From Jaltomata sinuosa (lineage: Eukaryota > Streptophyta > Magnoliopsida > Solanales > Solanaceae): a stretch of DNA of 64,000 nt. A program made the translations under genes and the position numbers. Below the pieces are notes generated by a model, which had not been told where the DNA came from, searched no databases, and worked only from the letters and a program-made list of their open reading frames with translations. The DNA is taken from the NCBI GenBank assembly GCA_003996215.1, contig QJPP01001414.1, positions 1-64,000 on the forward strand, read 5' to 3'. Of the stretch, positions 55,038 through 64,000 are shown one piece after another (the first letter of the stretch is position 1; each line of letters starts with the position of its first letter).

Positions 55038-58000
55038 GTCACAATCCGATTTCTCGGTCATGATGGAACTTATAACCCCCCAGTAGGTGAACCAATCCCC
55101 GTACACCAGAAGGTTAGTAATGGGCTACTTTCTAATAGTTTAAGCGGAAAAATGAATAAATAAGCAGAAGCAAGGGAACAGGATGAATAAACAGGATGAC
55201 TGGAGTAATATAAATGCAAAGCGGAAGCTAAACCATCCCAAAACCTGCTATCATAGTGTATAAGAGCCAAACTACAACGGGAGTAAAAGAGGTACACAAG
55301 TAATATATACATGATATCTCTGAAACTACAAGAGTACGAATACATCGAGGAGAAACTAAAGTCAAGCTCTGAATGCCAAGACCTCACCCTCAGCCTGGAT
55401 AATCCAAAAATAGTTGCCCGCACGAGTCTCTGGCGCTCTAACGGTGATGACCCACACTAGGATCTGCACCAGAAGATGCAGAGGAGGTAGAGTGAGCACC
55501 AAATGCAAAGTATAAGGTACCTAGTAGGTATCATAGGCCAACTGGGAATATATAAATTAAAAGAACAGTAGCAGGCAAAGTACAAATAAACAATCATAGA
55601 AATCAATGGCAAAGTATACAAGAACTAGCCCAGAGGGAAGACAACAGAAAGCAACAAGCAAGGCTAGCAAATAGAATATATACATGGCAAACACAGGTTA
55701 AAAAAAAGAGAACGACGCACCTGGGATCCTCGCAAAAATAGTATATATAGATAAGTTCTAGCAAGGGACGGTATACCGGTAACCTCAAGTATATAGAATG
55801 GGAGGGAAGGGTAAAGTAGACATGCTCGATAACAGAATGAATAAACACCCAAACCATGCCAATTCTCAAATCCATAAGTACAGTCTACCAAGTCCAATTC
55901 CACACTTATAATCGTAGTAGAGAGCAAATCCGTAACTAAGTAAGGAGAGTCTACCTACAGTCCCTCGGCCGCTTATACAATCGAGGGACGCATTCAAGTG
56001 AAAACACACCCTCCGGCATCCTATACTATCAGAGCGTACAGTCAACAAACAACAAACAAGGGTGGAATCTCAAGCAATAAATGATATGATGCATGATAAC
56101 CTCAAGGTGGAATAGAACCTCTGTATGTACCTCCTCCGGTGTCGATCAGGCCCAGTAGGCAGGTTCCATGGAAAGACTCAGCTCGTATACCTCTACTCCA
56201 CCATATACCCTTCCCCCTACACATACCGACTGAAGCCCTTGGCCCAGAGCAGCAATGTCCATGGACGTCCCAGACCCCATACTAAATCTCATAATCAAAT
56301 TGTGTCCTCTGAAATTGAGTCCACGTTCAAGCCACCGGCTAAATCTCAGGTATGCATGCCTAGACCCTGTCTAGGACTAAATCAGTGAACCAATGTCTCA
56401 AGAACCCTTCCAAGAGTTCCCGGGCGTAATCGAGTCTAAGACAATGGAAAAAGTCTCAGACGCTCGACCCGGTGGAGTCTAAAGTCATTTCAAATAAGTG
56501 AGAAAACTCATCTAGCACTCCAACCTGGTCGAGCCTAGCAATAGTAGAAAATCATGATGAAAACCACATTTTGATTTTACTTTACCCCAAGATTATCCAC
56601 GTATCAAGTCAAGTCATTTCCAAAATCATTTCCTTTGTAAACGAGCCCCCAGGGCTATGCAAGTTTAAGAAAATAGTCCCACTGGGCCCGAAGCCCAAAA
56701 CCATAGTAAAAGCATGGGAAAACCTCTTTATATGCATGGAAATGATATAATCAACACGAAATGGTTGCCTGGGATCTCACAATCAACCTATTACCCTGCA
56801 CAATCTCCGAAGCTACTCAACAAGCATAACCAGCCTAGGAGGATAATTCTATGTCCGGGACTCGCGGACATTCCCAATGATCCCACCGTCTATGTTCCTG
56901 AGTCAACAAGGCCTCATAGGACTAGAAGGGTACTAATATCAATCAACAAGATTACTACACACAACAGAGGAAAGAACAGAATGGATCATGGAAAAGTGGT
57001 CAAGGTCTGTGGTACCAACCTAGTCACCCAACACAAGGATGCCAACTAGTACAATTTTACCCGATATATGCGAAGTCTAGGGAGTTAAGCCGTAACCTAC
57101 CTGTCATCCGACGATAAGCTGCCCGAACAACCAGGTCCAAGCCCAAAATGCTCCGAGAACACCCAAACGACAATCAAACTATCAAGACCATAAATATAAC
57201 GTTAAAATGAATCTAATGGTACCCATATTTCTACAATTGTAGTCGGGTTGATATCTAGGTCAAAAGCGGGACCACAGGGCCCACAACCCAAAACCAAAAA
57301 TTGAAAGAACCACGACAACCCTAATGGTGCCAAGAAGCTGTGCTCCAAATTTAAGCACAAATGGCCAAAGAAAAAGGCATCAACACAACCTCCAAAGGTT
57401 AGGGTTTAAGGAAAGGAATTCTGGAAAATAAAGCGGAAATTGGGCGAGAAATACTTACCACAAAGGCGAAAACCCGAGTCAAGAAGGATAATCTACCACT
57501 CCCATGAGCATGCACTAGCTGGAATGGCCAGAATTCACAAGCACAAACTCAAGCTTTAGAGAAGAGCATCAATGGAGGTTTTAGGAAATTTCAAGAGAAG
57601 AGGGAGCTTACCAAATGACGAAGGAACACGGGAAATCCATGACCAACCAACTCCCAAAGACTTAGAATCAAAATAGGGAAATTGGTAGGAGAGAAAATAG
57701 AGTTTTAGAGTGAGAAATGAGAGAATGGGAGCTGGAAAAATGAAATTGCAGCTTTATATAGTCGCTGGAAAATGGTCAGCGCCATCAACGCTAAAGGGGT
57801 GGCAGGCACCTCAGGTCTATCGCACTGGGAGGGGTGTGATCGTGCTGATGGCTGGCAGGCGCTGAGGCGAAATTGCACTGGCCTTGGCACGATTACGCTA
57901 AAGGCTGGCCTGCAATTGAATTTTCTGCAATTTTCCAAAAACTCCACGGGGTGTTCTGGGCACAATCGGAAATCGATATTCAAAAACCAATAGTGCTAAC

Positions 58001-58582
58001 AGAGTGGAAACAACGTTCCAGACTCAACATAATTGACAAAACTTCCATACGAGGTTGTTTCAAAGAAATGTTGACCCAAGTCAACACTAACGAAAAGGAA
58101 CCCAAAGGCTCAAAATGATTTTGGCTTACCTGGAACCCCAAAACAACCACCTTCCTAGACCAAATTCAATATTTCGGAGCTGATGGAATTTTCGGATTTC
58201 GAATCCTACACTCTGATTATCGAAAGTCACCCAAAGTTACACTTTCAACTCCAAATAGCCGGAAAACTGAGAAAACCACGCAAACCACACACCAAAAATT
58301 CTCAGGCCTCAAATAAAGGTCCAACTAGACCAAACTTATGGCTCCGGAGCTAACGGAACTGTCAAAATCAATTCCGAGCACGTTAGCTAAGAATGTTGAC
58401 CAAATTAAATGATATACTAAGTTTAGGCTCTAAAATAGACAAACAGTCATAACGACCAAATGAACGGCCAGGGCACCGAACCACTGGTTCCAGCAAGACA
58501 TAAATGACTAGGGGTCGCTATAGGAAACCTCTAACAGTGCAATAAATGTGTAAATGCAAAGATGACCGGAAGGGTTATCACA
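55038..58582 (-). repeat. Element I: solo chromovirus LTR (3545 bp) with target duplication
   Basis: On the minus strand it begins TGTGATAACCCTTCCGG at 58582 and ends ATCGGATTGTGACA at 55038. It is flanked by perfect ATTCC repeats at 55033-55037 and 58583-58587. It shares ordered blocks with M, E and L LTRs, including the hairpin at 55464-55481 and the TGGAACCAGTGGTTCGGTG block near its start. No internal sequence is attached. Open frames within it, such as 55603-55875, are LTR sequence. Confidence 0.94.
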
Positions 58583-58587
58583 ATTCC

Positions 58588-59390
58588 ACCCCAAACATAG
58601 GATTTTAGCCTATATTTTAATTTCGAGCCATTAGGGAGGAAGGGTGCAAAAATCGAGGTTTCAAAAAGGGTGAAGTTTTCAAATAAGGTTCCAAAAAAGG
58701 TCACAAACTCAAAGGGGCTTACTAGGGTCAATATAAAGGGATGTCAATTTGGGTGAAGTGACATATTCAAAAAGGGCCTAAGGTCATCTTCCAAGCTCGT
58801 TTACATCTAGGATTTCACCTTGAATCACATTCAGGACAAGTTCTATACAACACATACACACAAGAATGAAGTATAGCCTTACCACACAAGCCATCACAAT
58901 AGAAGAATTTCACAATGAGTTTTGCAATCAATTGGGACAAATGATTGTTGACAAGCTATTCTGAGTTCTTTTACACACTCAGTTGTGAATCGATCAAGAC
59001 AAATAGGGAGTGTGAAAGTCATGACAATAGAAAGCTTTATTCAATATCCTTTTTCCTATTTCCTTCAATTTGCCAAAAATTTCTTGCCAAGGCAAATTTT
59101 TTGGTGGATCTATTTCGAGACAAGCAATACACAAACTTAATTTTAAACTAAAACTTGTCATTTTTACTTAAGAAAGTTCCCTCACAATCTATCATAGGGA
59201 AACACCAACCCGATTCAACATAAAAATAAACAAGAAAACAAAAGAAAACAAAAAAATATAAGAATAATTTACCTCTTGAGAAAGAACCGTGGTACGAAGA
59301 AAATCCTTGATGTTTATTCGCTAATCTATTAATAACAAGGCGACCAAAATTTAAATCCATGAAATACAACACTTTGCTAATTAATGCAAA
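58588..59390 (-). other. 3' non-coding region of J right of I
   Basis: No gene is supported. Short repeated words occur (AAAAAGGG, AAGGTTCCAAAAAAGG) and a (A)n-rich stretch lies at about 59219-59270. Confidence 0.55.
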
Positions 59391-59891
59391 TTAACATATT
59401 TCAACATCCCCAAACTTAGATGGAACATTGTCCCGAATTAAATAAATGTTTAGAGGAGGAGTACTCTCTGGAGTAGTGTGCGAACCGCAAGGTCTAGGGT
59501 GAGACTCCCTAGACTTTGAATATGTGGATGATAATGAGAGTGTTGCCAGTGATGACCCTGTTTCTATGTGAGATGACGTGCGATGTGCATAAGGGCTAGG
59601 GTGAAATTCCCTAGCAATCACATGTCGTGATAAAACAACGGTGGACTGCAAGTGTTCTGGTTGGAGGTGCAAACCTGAGTGCAATGCGTACAACGTGGTG
59701 TGCATTTCTCCTATTGCATGCACCAAATTGGCTTGATGCTTGACAAAGATTCCAACCCCTTTAGATTGTTTCCTACCTACAAACTTCAACACAAATAACA
59801 ACAAAAATAACACAAAGAGAAACATATTGAAAATAAAGGTGGATACTTGGGTTGCCTCCCAAGAAGCACTTGGTTTAATGTCACAGCTCAA
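59391..59891 (-). CDS. Uncertain ORF downstream of integrase with one hydrophobic segment (J)
   Basis: A 166-codon minus-strand frame starts at 59891 and is uninterrupted. The TGGGAGGCAACCCA motif is inside it (residues SWEATQ). It then has one strongly hydrophobic stretch, residues about 18-38 (FIFNMFLFVLFLLLFVLKFV), and a Ser/His/Pro-rich tail. It lies where some Athila-type elements carry an env-like ORF. I do not recognise the protein. A T-rich DNA stretch gives such hydrophobic runs by chance, so this may be non-coding. Confidence 0.3.
   Translation of the reverse strand: MSCDIKPSASWEATQVSTFIFNMFLFVLFLLLFVLKFVGRKQSKGVGIFVKHQANLVHAIGEMHTTLYALHSGLHLQPEHLQSTVVLSRHVIAREFHPSPYAHRTSSHIETGSSLATLSLSSTYSKSRESHPRPCGSHTTPESTPPLNIYLIRDNVPSKFGDVEIC
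59848..59861 (-). promoter_or_regulatory. Conserved TGGGAGGCAACCCA motif (J)
   Basis: The same 14-base motif as in element A, here about 370 bases after the end of integrase. Its role is unknown to me; it is a reliable landmark of the end of pol. Confidence 0.7.
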
Positions 59892-60232
59892 TGATGGTAC
59901 TTCTCACTCATGGTTCATCAAGGTAGGTAACTTCTAGGAGTGTGACATCTTACGAGATGCCCAGATACTTCTTGACTCGTTGCCTATTGACTTTAAATAT
60001 TGAACCATTTTTGGCTTCCAACTCAATCGCTCCATTTGCAAAGACTTGAAATACCTTGAAGGGGCAAGACGATTGTGACTTTAGTTTAGCTTCGAAAAGT
60101 CAGAGTCTAGAGTTGAACAAAAGCACCAAATCACTGGGAAAGAATTCTCAATTTAGGATTTGCTAATCATGGTAATGTTTCATTCAGGCCTTGTAGAGTG
60201 AGGAATTCCCATAGGTGCGCATCTGAAACTCA

Positions 60233-61017
60233 TTATCTCATTGAGGTCTTCAACCCTGGAATGAGAAGCTTTTCCCAATTCAAGTTCAGCCTTTTCAAAG
60301 CCCACATGGCTTTATGCTCTAGTTCTACCGGAAGATGGCAAGCCTTTCTGAAAACCATTTTGTAAGGAGACATACCAATAGGAGTTTTGTATGCTGTCCA
60401 GTAGGCCCACAATGCATCATCTAATTTTCGTGCCCAATTCGTCCTAGTAGCTTTCACCATTTTTCTAAGAATGGATTTGATATCCCTATTGGATACTTCA
60501 ACTTGGACACTCGTTTGTGGATTGTAAGGGGTGTCAACTTTATGCTTGACTCCGTATTTCTCAGGTAAATCACTAAAAACTAATTTCAAAAGTGGGATCC
60601 TCTTTCAATAATGATGGAATGAGGGGTGCCAAAATGAGAAAATATGTGCTTTTTGAGAAACATTGTGATGCTCTTTCCCTTATTGTTCAGCAAAGCCACT
60701 GCTTCTGCCCATTTAGAGACGTAGTCCACAGCCAAGAGGATATAAGTGTTTCCAAAGGAGCTAACAAATGGCCCCATGAAATGTATGCCCCATACATCAA
60801 ATAATTCAACGTCCAAAATCGATGTCAATGGAAGCTCATGGGGATCAGACACTCCCCCTTCAACTTGGCATTGGTCACATTGCTTCACTAGATCATGTGC
60901 ATCTTGGTAGAGTGTTGGCCAATAGAATCTGCTTTGCAACAGCTTTGAGGTTGTTCGCATGACACCATGGTGACCACTGACTGGTGAAGAATGGCAAGAT
61001 TCCAAAATGGGCATCAT
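60233..61017 (-). pseudogene. pol: Integrase with two altered catalytic residues and a frameshift (J)
   Basis: The first piece (61017-60586) has a zinc-binding region (ESCHSSPVSGHHG, then CDQC), SRFYWPTLYQDAHDL, and LFDVWGIHFMGPF, where the family has WGIDFMGPF. It then has VDYVSKWAEAVAL and SIIIERGSHF, where the family has a D before the G-rich turn. Thus the first catalytic Asp is His and the second is Glu. The second piece (60589-60233), in another frame, has PYNPQTSVQVEVSNRDIKSI with the third acidic residue kept, and ALWAYWTAYKTPIGMSPY. The enzyme would insert cDNA but is inactive here. Confidence 0.9.
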
Positions 61018-61140
61018 TTTAATTTCAGGGATGCACCTTCAAATCATACCATCCACACAAATTTGAAAGAGATAAGGCTCTTCCTAATAGAATTTCCAAG
61101 CATTATGAAGGAAGTTTTTCTTCTAATGAAAGGTTAAACC

Positions 61141-61600
61141 TTATGGCACTATATCACTTGCTAAGAAGTTAGCAAAATCAGTGAACCAAGATATCAAATC
61201 ATAAGATGCAACCAAGATATGTTCATCATCGAACACATCATTGATTTCAAGTTCCCTAACAGGCTGTACTTCTTCTTCCAACCTAGACAAATTGTCAGCC
61301 ACTTGTTTTTCACAACCTCTTAAGTCTTTCACCTTAAAACCAAACTCTTGTAGAACAAGACCCACAGATAAGCCTCCGCTTGGAATCCTTTTTAGCAGCA
61401 AATATCTAATTGCAGTGTGATCTATGTGATAACCACTTTGGTCCCAAAACATGTATGCACAAAATTTTTCAAATGTAAACACTATGGCTAGAGGTTCTTG
61501 TTCAGTCATGGTGTAGTTTGTTTGGGCTATGTTAAAGGTTTCACTAGCATAATAGATTGGAAGTAAGAGTTTATTTTTTCATTGACCAAGCACTGTCCCC
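61141..61600 (-). pseudogene. pol: RNase H domain (J)
   Basis: The open piece 61509-61141 reads TEQEPLAIVFTFEKFCAYMF, YHIDHTAIRYLLLK, VLQEFGFKVKDLRG and VADNLSRLEEE, the usual end of RNase H and the link to integrase in Athila-type elements. The beginning, near 61510-61600, is readable only through stops. The TDH-type catalytic word is IDHTA here. Confidence 0.85.
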
Positions 61601-61629
61601 AAGGCTACCCCTCTAGCATCAGACATAAG

Positions 61630-62580
61630 ATGAAATGGATTAGACTAGTCAGGTGTGATGATGATGGGGGAGGATGTTAACATCTCCTTTAATTTGAGAA
61701 AGGTTGTTATACAACTATCATCGAAATTGAATTTGGCCTCTTTTTCAAGTAGTTTATACAATGGATATGCTTTCTTTGAAAAGTCTTTGATAAATCACCT
61801 ATAGAACCCAGCATGACCTAAAAACCTTCATATTCCATTTACAGTCTCAAGAAGGGGTAGATTGGAAATAACTTTGATTTTTGCTTGGTCAACTTCAATG
61901 CCTTTCTCAGATATTTTATATCCTAGAACTATCCCCTCCTTTACTATAAAGTGACACTTCTCCCAGTTTAACACCAAGTTAGTTTCCTCACACCATTTGA
62001 GTACCTCCACCAAATGTGATTAGAAATCATCAAAAGCGTCCCCTATAATAGAGAAGTCATCCATGAATATATCCATGGTATCTTCTACCATGTCTGAAAA
62101 GATAGACACCATACACCTTTGGAATGTGGCTGGAGCATTGCATAATCCAAATGGCATTCTTTTAAATGCAAAGGTCCCAGAGAGACAGGTGAAAGTTGTT
62201 TTCTCTTGGTCTTCTGGAGCAATATTGATTTGGTTATAGCCTGAAATCCAACAAGGAAGTAGTAGAAACCATTCCCTATCATTCTATCGAGCATCTGATT
62301 CATAAATGGAAGAGGGAAATGATCTTCTTTAGTCCATGAATTTAACTTCCTATAGTCCATGCACACTCTCCATCTGGTCACCGGCCTTAGAACTATCATC
62401 TTGTCCTTTTCGTTAGGTACGACTGTGATCCCACCTTTCTTAGGTACACATTAAACTGGACAAACCCATGTACTATCAGATATTAGGAAGACAACCCTTG
62501 CATCTATCCACTTGATGATTTCCTTCTTAACCACCTCTTGCATAAGAGGATTTAACCTTTTTTGATGCTCAATTTAAGGC
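61630..62580 (-). pseudogene. pol: Reverse transcriptase, broken (J)
   Basis: Order on the minus strand: EHQKRLNPLMQEVVKKEI near 62570, then VPKKGGITVVPNEKDK, then RWRVCMDYRKLNSWTKEDHF, PLPFMNQMLDRM. The catalytic FMDDFS lies at 62050-62067. After that come CEETNLVLNWEKCHFIVKEG, VLGYKISEKGI and a FLGHAGFYR-like word near 61800. Frames change at about 62400, 62085 and 61828. The FxDD active site is kept in sequence, but the enzyme cannot be read through. Confidence 0.88.
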
Positions 62581-63030
62581 GTGCGATGTTCTTGAAGGTT
62601 GATCTTATGTGTGCATATCCCTGGAGGTATGCCAATTATGTCAGTAATGGTCCAACTAAGAGCTCGAATATGCTTCTTTAAAACCATAAGTAGTATTTGC
62701 ACTTGTTCTATATTTAATTTGTTGGAGATGATGACTGTCAATATCTCATTGGCACCCAAATAGGCATACCTCAAGTGCGATGGCAAGGGTTGGAGCTCTA
62801 ATACTATGGGTTTAATAATGGAAGGTTTGGATGGGGAAGTTTGTCGATTCTTCAAATCAATACCAAATTTCTTCAGAGGATAGGAATAAGATCCCATTCC
62901 TACCAAAGCACAACATATTTCATCATACTCTTCCATTCCTTCACAATCATAGTTCAATAAAATGGCTTCCAACGCGTCATCCACGAACTCTTATTTCACA
63001 TGTAGCTCGACACTCTCCTCAATTTTACTA
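62574..63030 (-). pseudogene. pol: Protease-RT connector (J)
   Basis: The open frame 62984-62574 reads PIVLELQPLPSHLRYAYLG, ILTVIISNKLN, ALSWTITDIIGIPPGICTHK, a well known connector before RT in Athila-type polyproteins. A stop near 62576 separates it from the next RT block in the same reading direction. Confidence 0.85.
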
Positions 63031-63059
63031 ATTACCAAGGCTATTTGGAGTTTGTTGGG

Positions 63060-63400
63060 CTACTTCATGGATCTACAAACATCAAAATTTTCCTCTTCCT
63101 CATTCATTGATAATTTAAGATCGCCTAATTTCACCTTGTTTAATGTGTGTTCCGTCTTCAAACTTGGCTGCCCCAACATAATTGGCATTTCAAAACCACC
63201 TGTACAATCAAGTAGCACAAAATCTACCAGATATACAAGATGACCTACTCTCACTAGTATGTCATAGTAGATTCCAATAGGAAATCTCATTGAACGAACG
63301 GCCATGAGTAATTTCATCTATGTAATAGTGGGTTGACCAAGTTCCAATCATTTGAAAGTGGCTAGAAACATCAAATTTACACTAGCACTTTCATCATATG
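63060..63400 (-). pseudogene. pol: Aspartic protease C-terminal part, active site altered (J)
   Basis: The piece 63317-63060 has RFPIGIYYDILVRVGHLVYL, VDFVLLDCTGGFEMPIMLGQ and NFDVCRSMK. The active site lies at the end of the next piece (about 63395-63370) and reads YDESASVNLMFLA, where G has an intact DLGAS. The first Asp is present but the LG after it has changed. Confidence 0.83.
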
Positions 63401-64000
63401 TATGTTTTGTAATTTGTGGTAACCCATTGGCACCACAAATGGTGAAAGCACCCCAAATATCCTTTTCACTAACAAAGTTGCCTGAGATTATAGCACTATT
63501 TTGAGAAGACATACAAACGACTCCATACCCATTGAAGTTGTTCATAGTGCACATTTCATTCATAAATTTAGCATACTCGGCCACTTGGGTGATAGCATCA
63601 TTAGATGGAACATTGACAGTGATCTTCTTCAGCTTAGATTCAAACTCTCTAGGTTGCTCTTTCTCATTTGCTTGCAATAATTTTTGAGGAAACAAAGGTG
63701 GACATTTAGGGAAGGGCTTATAAACTTTGGGTACCTTATTTTGATGATCTTAATATCCCATAAAACCCCTTCCCATAGCTATTTTGGTGCTAAGTTTTCT
63801 TGGATTCAGACTTGTATTTTGTATGGGGTTGGGTTGGTTTGTTTTTTTGTTGAGTCCCTTATCTCTTTTTATTGTTCAGATTCAAATTAAGAGGTAAGCC
63901 ATAGCATTCTATCTTCGATATGTTTGATGGCGACTGAGTGTGAATGTACCATTTGAGTAAGACTACCAAGTTTGCATCTCAACTCTTTGATGCATATGTC
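63348..64000 (-). pseudogene. gag: Gag C-terminal region leading into protease (J), cut by window end
   Basis: The open piece 63695-63348 contains KLKKITVNVPSNDAITQVAEYAKFMNEM and a GAFTICGANGLPQ-like block, the same order as G at 43616-43500. From 63700 to the edge of the window only short coding words are readable. The Gag core lies outside the window. Confidence 0.72.

Larger units (their letters stand above)
38793..64000 (-). mobile_element. Element J: large Athila-type Ty3/gypsy element with three nested insertions
   Basis: Read from the right on the minus strand, it has gag remnant (from the window edge to 63348), protease, RT, RNase H, integrase (to 60233), the TGGGAGGCAACCCA motif, a long non-coding 3' region (about 59390 to 47613) and a 3' LTR (47612 to 38793). 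Three elements sit inside it: G in the LTR, H and I in the 3' region. Removing them leaves a collinear element. The 5' LTR and gag start lie right of the window. The left flank is the LTR of N. Confidence 0.85.

Noticed and set aside
1..64000. Search for host genes, rRNA, tRNA, miRNA-like precursors or simple satellites
   Set aside because: No exon-like coding stretch without transposon motifs, no complete tRNA fold and no rRNA word was seen. Remaining open frames are short and lie in LTRs or non-coding element DNA.

Overview
The window is plant nuclear repeat DNA made almost entirely of LTR retrotransposons inserted into one another. I found no host gene. The element types (Tekay/Del-like chromoviruses with 3.1-3.6 kb LTRs that end GGGTCGTGACA, and Athila/Tat-like elements primed by tRNA-Asp) suggest a dicot, and the look of the LTRs suggests Solanaceae. 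The family-level assignment is inference. Every recognisable coding region is broken by stops, frameshifts or deletions.

Left half (1-30172), an insertion stack. A plus-strand chromovirus (M, 1-7048; gag, protease, RT, RNase H, integrase, chromodomain and 3' LTR) sits in the internal region of a minus-strand relative (L; PBS at 7336-7347 and 5' LTR 7351-10980). L sits in a minus-strand LTR (K, fragment 10981-11251). K sits in the 3' LTR of a minus-strand Athila/Tat-like element without pol (A, 11252-18813), which carries a decayed ORF of the 'putative plant transposon protein' type. A sits in the gag-protease region of a related element (B, 18814-22888). B sits in the gag of a third (C, 24105-30172), which a plus-strand LTR (D, 22897-24104) also entered. 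The 5' LTR of C is split by a 3.3 kb solo LTR (E, 26857-30152) with a perfect AATAA target duplication.

Middle (30173-38792). A minus-strand LTR fragment (P) adjoins the decayed internal region and 3' LTR of a plus-strand element (N). N's LTR is split by a further LTR (Q, 34324-37017).

Right half (38793-64000). This is one large minus-strand Athila-type element (J). Its 3' LTR (38793-47612) contains a complete gag-protease-only element (G, 39541-46978, duplication ACATA). Its long 3' non-coding region contains a pol-deleted chromovirus derivative (H, 48068-about 54535) and a 3.5 kb solo LTR (I, 55038-58582, duplication ATTCC). J's integrase, RNase H, RT, protease and gag remnants fill 60233-64000, and its 5' LTR lies beyond the window.

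The coding pieces work together only historically: Gag forms the particle, protease cuts the polyprotein, RT and RNase H copy the RNA from a tRNA primer, and integrase inserts the DNA. No element here appears able to do all of this now. I did not find a new multi-gene system. The most interesting items are the non-autonomous designs (G, A, H/N), the fast-changing dyad-rich blocks in the U3 part of the LTRs, and a hairpin kept in four diverged chromovirus LTRs.
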